NCBI GenBank assembly: GCA_011526165.1
Contig: WYAY01000204.1
Span: 1 to 46,659 of the forward strand
Length of the DNA: 46,659 nt
Reading direction: 5' to 3'
Origin: Sulfuritalea sp.
GTDB taxonomy: Bacteria > Pseudomonadota > Gammaproteobacteria > Burkholderiales > Rhodocyclaceae
The position numbers and the translations under genes are program-made. The notes below the pieces were generated by a model, which worked only from the letters and a program-made list of their open reading frames with translations, had not been told where the DNA came from and ran no database searches. Below, in pieces: positions 9,223 to 21,093 of the stretch (positions are counted from its first letter, which is position 1; every line of letters starts with the position of its first letter).

Positions 9223-9740
9223 GCGCCGACACCTACCTCGTCCTCACCGTCATCGGCGACGACCGGCCCGGCCTGGTCGGCGAACTCTCCGCGACCATCG
9301 CCGCCCACCAGGGCAACTGGCTGGAGGCTTCGATGTCGCATCTGGCCGGCAAGTTCGCAGGGATCGTCCGCGTGGCCGTTCCCGTCGCACAGGCCGGGCC
9401 GCTACAGGCTGCGCTCGGGCATCTCGCCGCTCTCAAGGTGACGGCCGAATCCTCGGCGGAAAAGTCAGTCCCCGCAGGACGGCGATTGAAACTCGCCCTG
9501 GTCGGCCACGACCGCATCGGCATCGTGCGCGAGGTCTCGCAGGTGCTGGCGAAACATGCCGTCAACGTCGAGAAGCTGGAGACGCACACCGCCAGCGCGC
9601 CTATGTCGGCGGAAACCCTGTTCCATTGCGAAGCCGACCTCACGGCAGCGTCGGACATCGACACCCGCGCACTAAAGGCCGAACTGGAAAAACTCTCGGA
9701 CGACCTGATGGTCGATATCAGCCTTGGGGAGATACTCTGA
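9219..9740 (+). CDS. Double ACT-domain protein, GcvR-like
   Basis: A 173-residue protein made of two ACT-type domains: [19 protein letters not shown] near residue 6 and [18 protein letters not shown] near residue 90. This layout matches the glycine cleavage regulator GcvR family. In E. coli GcvR antagonises GcvA, but no gcvA is in this window, so a regulatory role here is inference from family and position. Translation is coupled to gcvP through the ATGA overlap at 9219-9222, and the next gene starts one base after its stop. The linker between the two domains contains dispersed-repeat copy 2, encoding KSVPAGRR (residues 82-89). Confidence 0.82.
   Translation: MSADTYLVLTVIGDDRPGLVGELSATIAAHQGNWLEASMSHLAGKFAGIVRVAVPVAQAGPLQAALGHLAALKVTAESSAEKSVPAGRRLKLALVGHDRIGIVREVSQVLAKHAVNVEKLETHTASAPMSAETLFHCEADLTAASDIDTRALKAELEKLSDDLMVDISLGEIL
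9461..9485 (+). repeat. Dispersed 25-bp repeat, copy 2 (inside the ACT-domain gene)
   Basis: AAAGTCAGT followed by CCCCGCAGGACGGCGA, one base from consensus. It falls in the linker between the two ACT domains and is read AAG-TCA-GTC, as in gcvT. Confidence 0.8.
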
Positions 9741-9741
9741 C

Positions 9742-10269
9742 ATGGCCCTCTACGCACTGGGCGAGCGTCGGCCCGAACTGCGCGGCACGGCCTGGGTGGC
9801 CGGGACGGCTGCGGTAATCGGCAACGTGCTGATCGAGGACGGCGCCAGCGTCTGGTTCAACGCTGTCATCCGCGGCGACAACGAGCTCATCTCCCTCGGC
9901 CGCACCAGCAACGTGCAGGACGGCGCCGTGCTGCACACCGACCCCGGTTTTCCCCTCACCCTCGCCGCCGAGGTGCTGGTCGGCCACCAGGCCATGCTGC
10001 ACGGCTGCACCATCGGCGAAGGGTCGCTCGTCGGCATCCAGGCCATCGTCTTGAACGGGGCGATAATCGGTCGCGAATGCCTGATCGGCGCCGGCGCCCT
10101 CATCCCGGAGGGCAAGGTCATCCCCGACCGCTCCCTGGTGATGGGCGCCCCCGGCAAGGTGGTGCGCCAGCTCTCCGACCAGGAGGCGGCGGCCATCCGC
10201 CGCGGCTGCGCGCAATATGCCGAGCGGGCACGCCGCTACGAACGGGAGTTGCAGCGCCTGCCGGAGTAG
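9742..10269 (+). CDS. Gamma-class carbonic anhydrase-like protein
   Basis: A 175-residue left-handed beta-helix protein with hexapeptide repeats ([21 protein letters not shown], in two adjoining turns). Candidate zinc ligands are His65, His82 and His87, arranged as in gamma carbonic anhydrases such as YrdA/CaiE-like proteins. Hydration of the CO2 released by glycine decarboxylation would be a sensible role, but many family members have unknown activity. The ATG at 9742 is preferred over an in-frame upstream start inside the previous gene; GGGGAGA at 9726-9732 is the likely ribosome-binding site. It is the fifth gene of the riboswitch-controlled operon. Confidence 0.85.
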   Translation: MALYALGERRPELRGTAWVAGTAAVIGNVLIEDGASVWFNAVIRGDNELISLGRTSNVQDGAVLHTDPGFPLTLAAEVLVGHQAMLHGCTIGEGSLVGIQAIVLNGAIIGRECLIGAGALIPEGKVIPDRSLVMGAPGKVVRQLSDQEAAAIRRGCAQYAERARRYERELQRLPE

Positions 10270-10282
10270 CTACAATCACTCC

Positions 10283-10999
10283 ATGACGCCGGCAAGCCGA
10301 TCCGCATGTGCACTGATGACAGGATGGCTGGCGGCGTTTTCCGCAACGGCCGTCGCGCACGATCCGCCCGCCGCGGCGCCCAACGAAGCCCGCAAACCCT
10401 CGCGCCTTACCGCCTATTTCTACGGCAAGGAGCAGATCGCCGCGCTCTATGAAGCCGGCCGCACATGGGACAGGAAGCTCGGCCTGCAGCAGGACTGCAA
10501 GGGCGCCTACAACATCCAGCCGCTCAACCTGTTCCTGCTCAAGGCGATCGATTTTCCCGAGGGCAAGGCCCATCCCGTCGCCGGCAGCTGGCAGCACCGC
10601 TACGTCTTCGAGCGCTGCGGCAAGCGCATGACCTACAACGCCGTTTTCGTCGCCCGGGCGAACGGCAAGCCGGAAGCGCTGGAGCATGTGCCGGGCAACA
10701 CCAATGCCTCCCTGCCGCAGATTTCCGAAGCCCTGCAAAGCGCCCTGCCCGCCGCCCGGCAGCGCCTGCTCGAGCGCGTTAAAGGCTGTGCGGAAGCCGA
10801 ACTCATCGACACCCGGCTCGCCCACCCCCCGCGCGAACCCGGCAACCCGGACCAGCCGGCCGGGCACTGGGAGGAAAGCTGGACCTTCCGCGGCTGCGGG
10901 AAGTCTGTCGAACTCTCCATCGTCTTCTTTCCCGACGGCAAGGGCGACGTCCGCAGCGAAATCAAGAGCCTGAAACAAGCCGGCCGGCCCGTTCCATAG
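10283..10999 (+). CDS. Exported hypothetical protein with an internal duplication
   Basis: Not recognised as a named family. The 238-residue product begins at ATG 10283 with a signal peptide (about residues 1-25, hydrophobic core TGWLAAFSATAVA, cleavage likely after AVA). The mature part contains four cysteines (72, 112, 169, 205). Two segments resemble each other: residues 100-129 (SWQHRYVFERCGKRM, then VFVARANGK) and 193-220 (HWEESWTFRGCGKSV, then VFFPDGKG). Each has an aromatic strand, an RCGK/GCGK turn and a VF...GK end, so the protein looks like two copies of one small domain, each with a pair of cysteines. It follows the carbonic anhydrase gene by 13 bases. A periplasmic location is inferred. 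Confidence 0.7.
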   Translation: MTPASRSACALMTGWLAAFSATAVAHDPPAAAPNEARKPSRLTAYFYGKEQIAALYEAGRTWDRKLGLQQDCKGAYNIQPLNLFLLKAIDFPEGKAHPVAGSWQHRYVFERCGKRMTYNAVFVARANGKPEALEHVPGNTNASLPQISEALQSALPAARQRLLERVKGCAEAELIDTRLAHPPREPGNPDQPAGHWEESWTFRGCGKSVELSIVFFPDGKGDVRSEIKSLKQAGRPVP

Positions 11000-11045
11000 G
11001 AAAGGCCTATCAACCTCGCCTTGGACTTTTCTGGCGACAAATTAA

Positions 11046-11061
11046 GGCGGTGAGCACCGCC
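11046..11061 (-). terminator. Hairpin after ftsB
   Basis: GGCGGT and ACCGCC form a 6-bp stem with loop GAGC immediately after the ftsB stop. On the reverse strand it is followed by TTAATTT, a weak T-tract. It lies between two converging genes and may serve both. Confidence 0.4.
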
Positions 11062-11062
11062 G

Positions 11063-11341
11063 TCACGGATTCTTCTGGGGTACCTGGACGAAGACCTCGT
11101 CCGGCTTGATGTAGCCGAGCTCGTAACGGGCGCGCTCCTCGATGGCCTCGTAGCCGCTCTTCAGGTCGCGCACCTCGGCGTCGAGGCCGGCGTTGCGGGT
11201 CTCCAGCTTCTGGTTGACCTCGCGCTGGGCGGCGAGCTGGCGGTCGACGTCCCACACCCGCAGCCAGCCGCCCTTGCCGAACCACAGCGGATACTGCAGC
11301 AGGGCAATGAGGATGACCAGCACCAGGGTCGGCCACCTCAC
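11063..11341 (-). CDS. ftsB: Cell division protein FtsB
   Basis: A 92-residue bitopic protein of the divisome FtsQLB complex. One membrane helix spans about residues 3-20 ([19 protein letters not shown]), followed by a coiled coil at about 28-65 (heptad-like [19 protein letters not shown]) and a C-terminal tail with [12 protein letters not shown], which is characteristic of FtsB/DivIC. It lies 9 bases downstream of eno, the usual proteobacterial order (pyrG-kdsA-eno-ftsB), and is the last gene of this reverse-strand operon. Confidence 0.92.
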   Translation of the reverse strand: MRWPTLVLVILIALLQYPLWFGKGGWLRVWDVDRQLAAQREVNQKLETRNAGLDAEVRDLKSGYEAIEERARYELGYIKPDEVFVQVPQKNP

Positions 11342-11350
11342 GGCCGTCGC

Positions 11351-12649
<1,299 letters not shown>

Positions 12650-12657
12650 CTAAAAAT

Positions 12658-12944
12658 CTACAGTCCTTCGACCACCAGCATGTTCATTTGCGCCGCGCCC
12701 AGGCGCTGTTCGCGCGCGGCGCGATATTCAGGCGAATCGTAGAAGCGCTGCGCCTGCTCGACGGAGTCGAACTCGAGGATCACCAGGCGCGGCGGCGCCC
12801 AGTCGCCCTCGAGGAGATGCGTGGCACCGCCGCGCACGATGTACTTGCCGCCGTATTGCGCCACGGCAGCGCCGGCCAGCGCCTTGTAGCCCTCGTACTG
12901 CCCGGGGTCGGTCACCGTGGCCTGGGCGATGATGTACGCTTTTG

Positions 12945-12948
<4 letters not shown>
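12658..12948 (-). CDS. DUF1330 domain protein
   Basis: A 96-residue single-domain protein of the DUF1330 family, a ferredoxin-like (ABM-type) fold. Typical segments are [29 protein letters not shown] and [21 protein letters not shown]. No catalytic function is established for the family. Its start codon overlaps the kdsA stop (ATGA), so it is translationally coupled between kdsA and eno. This insertion between the two core genes is seen in some betaproteobacteria. Confidence 0.85.
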
Positions 12949-15565
<2,617 letters not shown>

Positions 15566-15591
15566 TCATGGTCGCTGCAGGTTCTCCGGAA

Positions 15592-15616
15592 AAAGTCAGT
15601 CTCCGCAACACGGCGG
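15592..15616 (+). repeat. Dispersed 25-bp repeat, copy 3 (left flank of the restriction island)
   Basis: AAAGTCAGT followed by CTCCGCAACACGGCGG. It lies in the pyrG-hsdR intergenic gap. It shares the ACAC variant (instead of GGAC) with copy 4 at 24973-24997, differing from it at a single base, so the two form direct repeats around the hsd locus. Confidence 0.8.
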
Positions 15617-15662
15617 CTATTCCTCCCGCATGGCGCTAGAATAGGCGCCGGGCCCACGCAGA

Positions 15663-15685
15663 CAGGCGGCCGGTTCGACCGCCTG
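15663..15685 (+). promoter_or_regulatory. Inverted repeat just upstream of hsdR
   Basis: CAGGCGG and CCGCCTG form a 7-bp inverted repeat with a 9-base spacer, ending 7 bases before the hsdR start codon. No Shine-Dalgarno sequence is visible there. It could be an operator or an RNA hairpin limiting hsdR translation; this is inference from position only. Confidence 0.35.
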
Positions 15686-15692
15686 CACAACA

Positions 15693-18560
15693 ATGACCGC
15701 ACCCGAAGCGCTCGCACGTCAGCAGATTGACCGCCAGCTCGCCGCCTGCGGCTGGGCGGTGCAGGACTATCGCCGCTTCGATCCGGCCGCCGGCCGCGGC
15801 ATCGCCCTGCGCGAAGCGCCGCTCAAGTCCGGCCCCTGCGACTACCTGCTGCTGGTCGACCGCAAGCCGGTCGGCGTCATCGAGGCCAAGAAGACCGGCA
15901 CCACCCTCTCCACCGTCGCCCAGCAGACCGCCGATTACGCCGTGAATCTGCCGGACTTCCTCGCCACCGACCGCGCCAGCCTGCCCTTCCTCTACGAATC
16001 GACCGGCGTCGAAACCCTCTTCCGCGACGCCCGCGACCCCGAGCCGAAAAGCCGCCGCGTCTTCGCCTTCCACCGGCCGGAAACCCTGGCCGAATGGATC
16101 GCCCGGCCGGATACCCTGCGCGCCCGCCTGCGCCACCTTCCCCCTCTCCCCGCCACGCGGGGAGAGGGCCGGGGTGAGGGGCAAGCCACCATGCGCGCCT
16201 GCCAGATCGAGGCCATCGCCAACCTCGAAGCCTCCTTCGCCGCCGACCGCCCGCGCGCCCTGATCCAGATGGCCACCGGCGCCGGCAAAACCTTCACCGC
16301 CGTCTCCTTCATCTACCGGCTCATCAAGCACGCCGGCGCCCGGCGCGTGCTGTTCCTGGTGGACCGTTCCAACCTCGGCGAGCAGACCAAGGGCGAGTTC
16401 GACCAGTACGTGCTGCCCGACGACGGCCGCAAGTTCACGCAGGTCTACAACGTCCAGCACCTCACCTCGAACTCGCTCGACAGCGTCGCCCGCGTCACCG
16501 TCGCCACCATCCAGCGCGTCTATTCCATCCTGCGCGGCGAGGAGCTGCCCGAGGAAGCCGACGAACTCTCCGGCTTCGAAGCAGCGCGCGTATTGCCCCT
16601 CTCTCCCCGCGAGCGGGAGGGCCGCGCAGTCCTTCCCCCTCTCCCCGCGCTGCGGGGAGAGGGCCGGGGTGAGGGGCAGCCAGCGCAACGTTCCGTCGAC
16701 GTCGCCTACAACCCCGCCTTCCCCATCGAGACCTTCGATTTCATCGTCACCGACGAGTGCCACCGCTCCATCTACAACCTGTGGCGGCAGGTGCTGGAAT
16801 ACTTCGACGCCAGCCTCATCGGCCTCACCGCCACGCCGAGCAAGCAGACCATCGGCTTCTTCGACCAGAACCTGGTCATGGAATACGGCCACGACCGCGC
16901 CGTGGCAGACGGCGTGAACGTCGGCTACGACGTCTACCGCATCCGCACCCAGGTCACCGAGGCCGGCGGCAAGGTGGAAAAGGGCTGGTATGTCGACAAG
17001 CGCAGCAAGCTCGACCGCAAGACGCGCTGGGAGCAGCTCGACGAGGACCTCGAATACGAAGGCGCCGACCTCGACCGCTCGGTGGTCGTGAAAAGCCAGA
17101 TCCGCACCGTGCTCAAGGCCTTCCGGGACGCCCTGCCCGAGCTCTTCCCCGGCCGCGCCATGACGCCGAAGACGCTGATCTTCGCCAAGGACGACTCCCA
17201 CGCCGAGGACATCGTCGAGATCGCCCGCGAGGTCTTCGGCAAGGGCAACGATTTCTGCCAGAAGATCACCTACCGCAGCTTCGACGCCGAGACGCGGAAG
17301 TACAGGAAGCCCAAGGACATGATCGCCGCCTTCCGCAACTCGCCGCAGCTGCGCATCGCCGTCACGGTGGACATGATCGCCACCGGCACCGACATCCGCC
17401 CGCTGGAGTGCCTGGTCTTCATGCGCGACGTGAGAAGCCGCGTCTATTTCGAGCAGATGAAGGGCCGCGGCACGCGCGTCCTCTCGCCCACCGAGCTGCA
17501 GGCCGCCAGCGGCGCCGACGCCCGCGCCAAGGACCGCTTCGTCATCGTCGACGCCGTCGGCGTCTGCGAGAGCGACAAGACCGACTCGCGCCCGCTGGAG
17601 AAAAAGCCCGGCGTCTCCTTCCGCGACATCATGCTGCAGGTCGCCTTCGGCAAGCGCGACGAGGCCGCCCTCTCCTCGCTCGCCTCGCGCCTGGCGCGGC
17701 TCGACCGCGACATCGACCCGGCGCAGCGGAAGCGCGTGCAGGAAGCCAGCGGCGGCAGGAACCTCGCCGAGATGGCCGGGGCGCTCCTCGCCGCCTTCGA
17801 CCCCGACCGCATCCACGCGGCAGCCGCCCGCAACGCCAACACCGGCGCGCCCACCGAAGCCGACCTCGCCGAGGCCCGCGCCAGGCTCGCCGCCGAGGCC
17901 TGCGCCCCCTTCGATTCGCCCGCCGTGCGCGAAGTGCTGGAGCGCCTCAAGCAGGAGAACGAGCAGGTCATCGACACCACCACCATCGACGTGCTGCTCG
18001 CCAGCGAATTGAGCGAAGAGGCCAAGCGCGAAGCCGAGAGCCTCATCCAGTCCTTCCACGCCTACATCGAGCAGCACCGCGCCGAGATCGAGGCCCTGCA
18101 GGTGCTCTATAGCCGCCCCTACAAGCAGCGGCTGACGGAAGACATGCTGAAAAGCCTGGAAGACAAGCTCAAGTCCGCGCCCGAGCGCATGACGCGCGAG
18201 CGCTTGTGGGGCGCCTACGCCAAGGCGGTGCCCGGCAGGATTGCCGGCCAGACCCAGCGCTTCACCGACCTCGTTTCATTGGTGCGCTTCACCCTCGGCC
18301 AGGAACCGGTGCTGGAGCCCTTCGAGCAGCACGTCCTCGCCCGCTACGAACTCTGGCTGGCGAGCAAGAAGGCGCAGGACATCGCCTTCACCGACGAGGA
18401 GCGCGCCTGGCTGGAGAAAATGCGCGACCGCGTCATCGCCAGCGGCAGCGTGGACCGCGAAGCGCTGAAAGCCGGCAACGAACTCGGCCCGGCCTACCGC
18501 GTCTTCGGCGAACGGCTGTGGGCAGTGATGGATGAATTGAATGGGGTGTTGGTGGAATGA
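15693..18560 (+). CDS. hsdR: Type I restriction enzyme R subunit (HsdR)
   Basis: A 955-residue motor/nuclease subunit of a type I restriction system. The N-terminal nuclease has the PD-(D/E)xK residues Asp50, Glu64 and Lys66 (CDYLLLVDRKPVGVIEAKK). The superfamily 2 translocase has Walker A ATGAGKT at 194-200, the DECH box at 354-357 (IVTDECHRSIYNLW) and LTATPSKQT. The C-terminal half should contact the methylase. Two stretches (residues about 149-165 and 300-330) are encoded by GC-rich palindromic repeats inserted in frame; the second lies just before the DECH box in a segment that is normally short and variable. The gene overlaps hsdS by ATGA. The sequence otherwise looks intact, so activity is plausible. 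Confidence 0.95.
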   Translation: MTAPEALARQQIDRQLAACGWAVQDYRRFDPAAGRGIALREAPLKSGPCDYLLLVDRKPVGVIEAKKTGTTLSTVAQQTADYAVNLPDFLATDRASLPFLYESTGVETLFRDARDPEPKSRRVFAFHRPETLAEWIARPDTLRARLRHLPPLPATRGEGRGEGQATMRACQIEAIANLEASFAADRPRALIQMATGAGKTFTAVSFIYRLIKHAGARRVLFLVDRSNLGEQTKGEFDQYVLPDDGRKFTQVYNVQHLTSNSLDSVARVTVATIQRVYSILRGEELPEEADELSGFEAARVLPLSPREREGRAVLPPLPALRGEGRGEGQPAQRSVDVAYNPAFPIETFDFIVTDECHRSIYNLWRQVLEYFDASLIGLTATPSKQTIGFFDQNLVMEYGHDRAVADGVNVGYDVYRIRTQVTEAGGKVEKGWYVDKRSKLDRKTRWEQLDEDLEYEGADLDRSVVVKSQIRTVLKAFRDALPELFPGRAMTPKTLIFAKDDSHAEDIVEIAREVFGKGNDFCQKITYRSFDAETRKYRKPKDMIAAFRNSPQLRIAVTVDMIATGTDIRPLECLVFMRDVRSRVYFEQMKGRGTRVLSPTELQAASGADARAKDRFVIVDAVGVCESDKTDSRPLEKKPGVSFRDIMLQVAFGKRDEAALSSLASRLARLDRDIDPAQRKRVQEASGGRNLAEMAGALLAAFDPDRIHAAAARNANTGAPTEADLAEARARLAAEACAPFDSPAVREVLERLKQENEQVIDTTTIDVLLASELSEEAKREAESLIQSFHAYIEQHRAEIEALQVLYSRPYKQRLTEDMLKSLEDKLKSAPERMTRERLWGAYAKAVPGRIAGQTQRFTDLVSLVRFTLGQEPVLEPFEQHVLARYELWLASKKAQDIAFTDEERAWLEKMRDRVIASGSVDREALKAGNELGPAYRVFGERLWAVMDELNGVLVE
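16136..16182 (+). repeat. 47-bp palindromic repeat inserted in frame in hsdR, copy A
   Basis: CCCTCTCCCCG (16142-16152) and CGGGGAGAGGG (16158-16168) form an 11-bp stem, followed by CCGGGGTGAGGGGC. It encodes LPPLPATRGEGRGEGQ. The same 47-bp unit recurs at 16631-16677, differing only in the loop. It resembles the CCCTCTCCCC-type interspersed repeats widespread in GC-rich proteobacteria. Confidence 0.9.
16596..16623 (+). repeat. Partial palindromic repeat adjoining copy B in hsdR
   Basis: CCCCTCTCTCCCCGC, then GAGCGGGAGGGCCG: a degenerate, shorter relative of the 47-bp unit lying 7 bases before copy B. Together they make a composite insert of about 80 bp. Confidence 0.6.
16631..16677 (+). repeat. 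47-bp palindromic repeat inserted in frame in hsdR, copy B
   Basis: The same unit as copy A with loop CGCT in place of CCAC. Stem and the GGGGTGAGGGGC tail are identical. It encodes LPPLPALRGEGRGEGQ, about 24 residues before the DECH box. Confidence 0.9.
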
Positions 18561-19756
18561 CGATCCAGACAACGCTCGGCGAATTGCGCGTTGACAACTC
18601 GCACACGCTCGACCCATCGAAATTCGCGGGCCAAGCGTTCGATCTTTACAGCGTACCAAGTCACGAAACCGGGCAACCTGAAGTTGCACAAGCTGAGGCG
18701 ATCGGCTCAGCGAAACGAACCACCGCGCCCGGCACAGTATTACTGTGCAAGATCAACCCGCGCATTAACCGCGTTTGGGTAGTCGGGCCGAAAAACGGCC
18801 TGCCTCAAATCGCATCCACCGAATGGATCCAATTCGGGCCAACCGACGGATTGGAGCCGGCCTATCTCGCCTGGTACATGCGGCAACAGTGGGTACGTGA
18901 TCATCTAGCTGCGAACGCTTCCGGCGTCGGAGGCTCACTGATGCGAGTACGCCCGAAGATACTTGACGATATCCCGATCAACATCCCGCCAGTCGGCGAA
19001 CAACGCCGCATCGTCGCCGAAATCGATGAGCAACTCAGCCGCCTCGAAGCCGGCGTCGCCGCCCTCAAGCGCGTCCAGGCCAACCTCAAGCGCTATCGTG
19101 CCGCTGCACTTGCGGAAATAACCCATATCGACAATAAAGCACTTCCTGCCGGATGGCACTGGTCAAGCGTGGGTGAGCTTGCGCGAGTCGGCACCGGGGC
19201 AACACCGAAGCGCGACCGACGCGACTACTGGCAAGGCGGCACCGTGCCCTGGGTAACGAGCGGCGTCGCCAATCAGCCAATAGTTACCGAGCCGACTGAG
19301 TTCATCACCGAAACCGCACTCCAGGAAACGAACTGCAAGGTGTATCCGCCCGGAACACTGCTCGTAGCGATGTATGGCGAAGGCAAGACACGCGGCATGT
19401 GCACCGAACTTGCCGTTCCCGCAGCCACAAATCAGGCGCTCGCGGCAATTCAAACCACCGAGAAATTGCGTCCATTTCTAAAGCGAGTGCTTCAGGCCTC
19501 ATACGAACGCACGCGAGGCGTAGCGTCGGGCGGAGTACAGCCGAATCTCAATCTCAGCCACGTTCGCGCTATTCGCGTTCCGCTTCCCCCGCCACATGAG
19601 CAGCAAGAACTTGTGGAAGAAATCGACCGTCGCCTTTCCGTCATCGATGAACTCGAAACTCAGATCACTGCCGATTTCGTCCGCGCCGAGCGTTTAAAAC
19701 AGTCAATTCTTCAACAAGCCTTTAGTACCACGCTCTCATCTATGTCGCGCAACTAA
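18557..19756 (+). CDS. hsdS: Type I restriction-modification specificity subunit (HsdS)
   Basis: A 399-residue DNA-recognition subunit. Two target recognition domains (about 1-140 and 195-345) alternate with two conserved helical spacers: IPPVGEQRRIVAEIDEQLSR near 140-160 and PPPHEQQELVEEIDRRLSV near 345-363. This is the pseudo-symmetric layout of HsdS. The second domain begins with LPAGWHWSSVGELARVGTG, a typical entry motif. It overlaps hsdR by ATGA, so the two are translationally coupled. Base composition is visibly more A/T-rich than in hsdR and hsdM, as expected for exchanged recognition domains. The recognised sequence cannot be predicted. Confidence 0.93.
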   Translation: MTIQTTLGELRVDNSHTLDPSKFAGQAFDLYSVPSHETGQPEVAQAEAIGSAKRTTAPGTVLLCKINPRINRVWVVGPKNGLPQIASTEWIQFGPTDGLEPAYLAWYMRQQWVRDHLAANASGVGGSLMRVRPKILDDIPINIPPVGEQRRIVAEIDEQLSRLEAGVAALKRVQANLKRYRAAALAEITHIDNKALPAGWHWSSVGELARVGTGATPKRDRRDYWQGGTVPWVTSGVANQPIVTEPTEFITETALQETNCKVYPPGTLLVAMYGEGKTRGMCTELAVPAATNQALAAIQTTEKLRPFLKRVLQASYERTRGVASGGVQPNLNLSHVRAIRVPLPPPHEQQELVEEIDRRLSVIDELETQITADFVRAERLKQSILQQAFSTTLSSMSRN

Positions 19757-19772
19757 TCCGTAGGGGGTTCAT

Positions 19773-21032
19773 ATGTCAACCTGGACACAAAACTTCGAAG
19801 CACTGCAGGCTAATCAGCGCCTTCGGGAATCGCTCGGGTTTCTTGATACAGTGAAAACTGAGTCTTTGAGTTCAGCGGACCTAGTCAACCTAGCGCGGCT
19901 CCAAAAGGCATTGCGAATACTTGACCTGCGATTCTCGTCGCTAGACCCCGAATTATTTCACCCTAGCACATGGGGCAATATCGGTAGCTGGCTATCCAAC
20001 TTGGTGACGTACACGCGTGATTTCGCCCAGACGGCAAATATTTCGCAGCTTCAGAACGCGAATGCCACTGTAGATGAAATCCTGAACGTGCTTAAGCCGA
20101 TCGACGCTGGTTCAGCCGAGGGTATATCGAAATCTCATGCGGATGCGGCAGCGGCATTCCAGCAAAGACTAATCGATGAAATCGAGAGTCTTCGCAAGCG
20201 TAGCCAACAGGTCGAAGCTCTGCTGACATCGCTCACAGGGACGATTCAATCCTCAACCACGGACGTTGAGACGCTCCGACAAACCATCGACCAGCAGAAA
20301 TCCCGGCTGGATCAGTCAATCGCAGATTTTCAAAGGCAGTTCTCCCAAGCTGAATCGACGAGAGCAACCGAGTACGCAGCAGCATCGCAGCGTTTCCTTA
20401 CAGAGTTTTCTACTCAGCAGAAAAATCTCGATGCCGAGGCCATCAAGGGCAACGAAAAGCGCGAAAAGGAGTGGGTGGCCTTCTTGGAAGGAAACAAGGA
20501 ATCCGGCAAGGAGTTCATGCAGTTCTTCCAGAAGCGCAAGGAGGAAGTCGACGCCATTTTTGGAGCCATTGGTTCTGCGTCTCTCTCCGGCCACTTTGCC
20601 TCAACTGCCGACAAGGATGCCTCTGCGGCCAATTTGCTAAGGTGGATTGCTCTTGCTTTGATGGGGGCGATGATCGTCGTAGGGGGTATCAGCTTCTATC
20701 AAAGCTTTGAACATCCGGAGCTTGACTGGAAGGTATTCGCCTTTCGTCTCGCGACCGTTTTCGTCATTGCGATCCCTGCTATATATGCGGCGCAGGAATC
20801 ATCTAAACACCGCCGTCGCGAGCAACAGAACCGCAAGGTACAAGTTGAGCTTGCTTCAATCGACGCCTACCTCGTCCAGCTTCCTGAACCAAAACGCCAC
20901 GAACTCAAGGAAAAGCTGACTGAAAAATTCTTCGGCCAGCCGGATTCTCCCGAGAAGGACGATTCTGTTACGAGGCATCAACTGTTCGACCTGCTTTCGG
21001 ACGCCCTCAAGAATCTAACTAAGGCGAAATAG
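19773..21032 (+). CDS. Coiled-coil membrane protein of unknown function in the hsd locus
   Basis: Not recognised. The 419-residue product has a helical N-terminus (1-115), a long predicted coiled coil (about 120-262, rich in Q/E/K/S with heptad-like spacing), two hydrophobic helices at about 288-309 and 321-341 separated by a short loop, and a basic cytoplasmic-looking tail (SKHRRREQQNRK, then a helical end). AGGGGG at 19761-19766 is a strong ribosome-binding site. It starts 16 bases after hsdS and so is probably in the same transcript. It is clearly A/T-richer than the flanking genes (line 20041-20100 has 29 G/C of 60), which suggests separate acquisition. A membrane-linked accessory or defence role is inference from context only. 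Confidence 0.75.
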   Translation: MSTWTQNFEALQANQRLRESLGFLDTVKTESLSSADLVNLARLQKALRILDLRFSSLDPELFHPSTWGNIGSWLSNLVTYTRDFAQTANISQLQNANATVDEILNVLKPIDAGSAEGISKSHADAAAAFQQRLIDEIESLRKRSQQVEALLTSLTGTIQSSTTDVETLRQTIDQQKSRLDQSIADFQRQFSQAESTRATEYAAASQRFLTEFSTQQKNLDAEAIKGNEKREKEWVAFLEGNKESGKEFMQFFQKRKEEVDAIFGAIGSASLSGHFASTADKDASAANLLRWIALALMGAMIVVGGISFYQSFEHPELDWKVFAFRLATVFVIAIPAIYAAQESSKHRRREQQNRKVQVELASIDAYLVQLPEPKRHELKEKLTEKFFGQPDSPEKDDSVTRHQLFDLLSDALKNLTKAK

Positions 21033-21093
21033 ACCCCACTCGTAGATCGATGTCGGAAAGCGACGATACAGATCACTGTACAGTAGGCAAAAT

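Noticed and set aside
15636..18077. An 813-codon reverse-strand open frame opposite hsdR
   Set aside because: Shadow frame: low-complexity G/A/E/L translation without motifs. HsdR motifs are clear on the forward strand.
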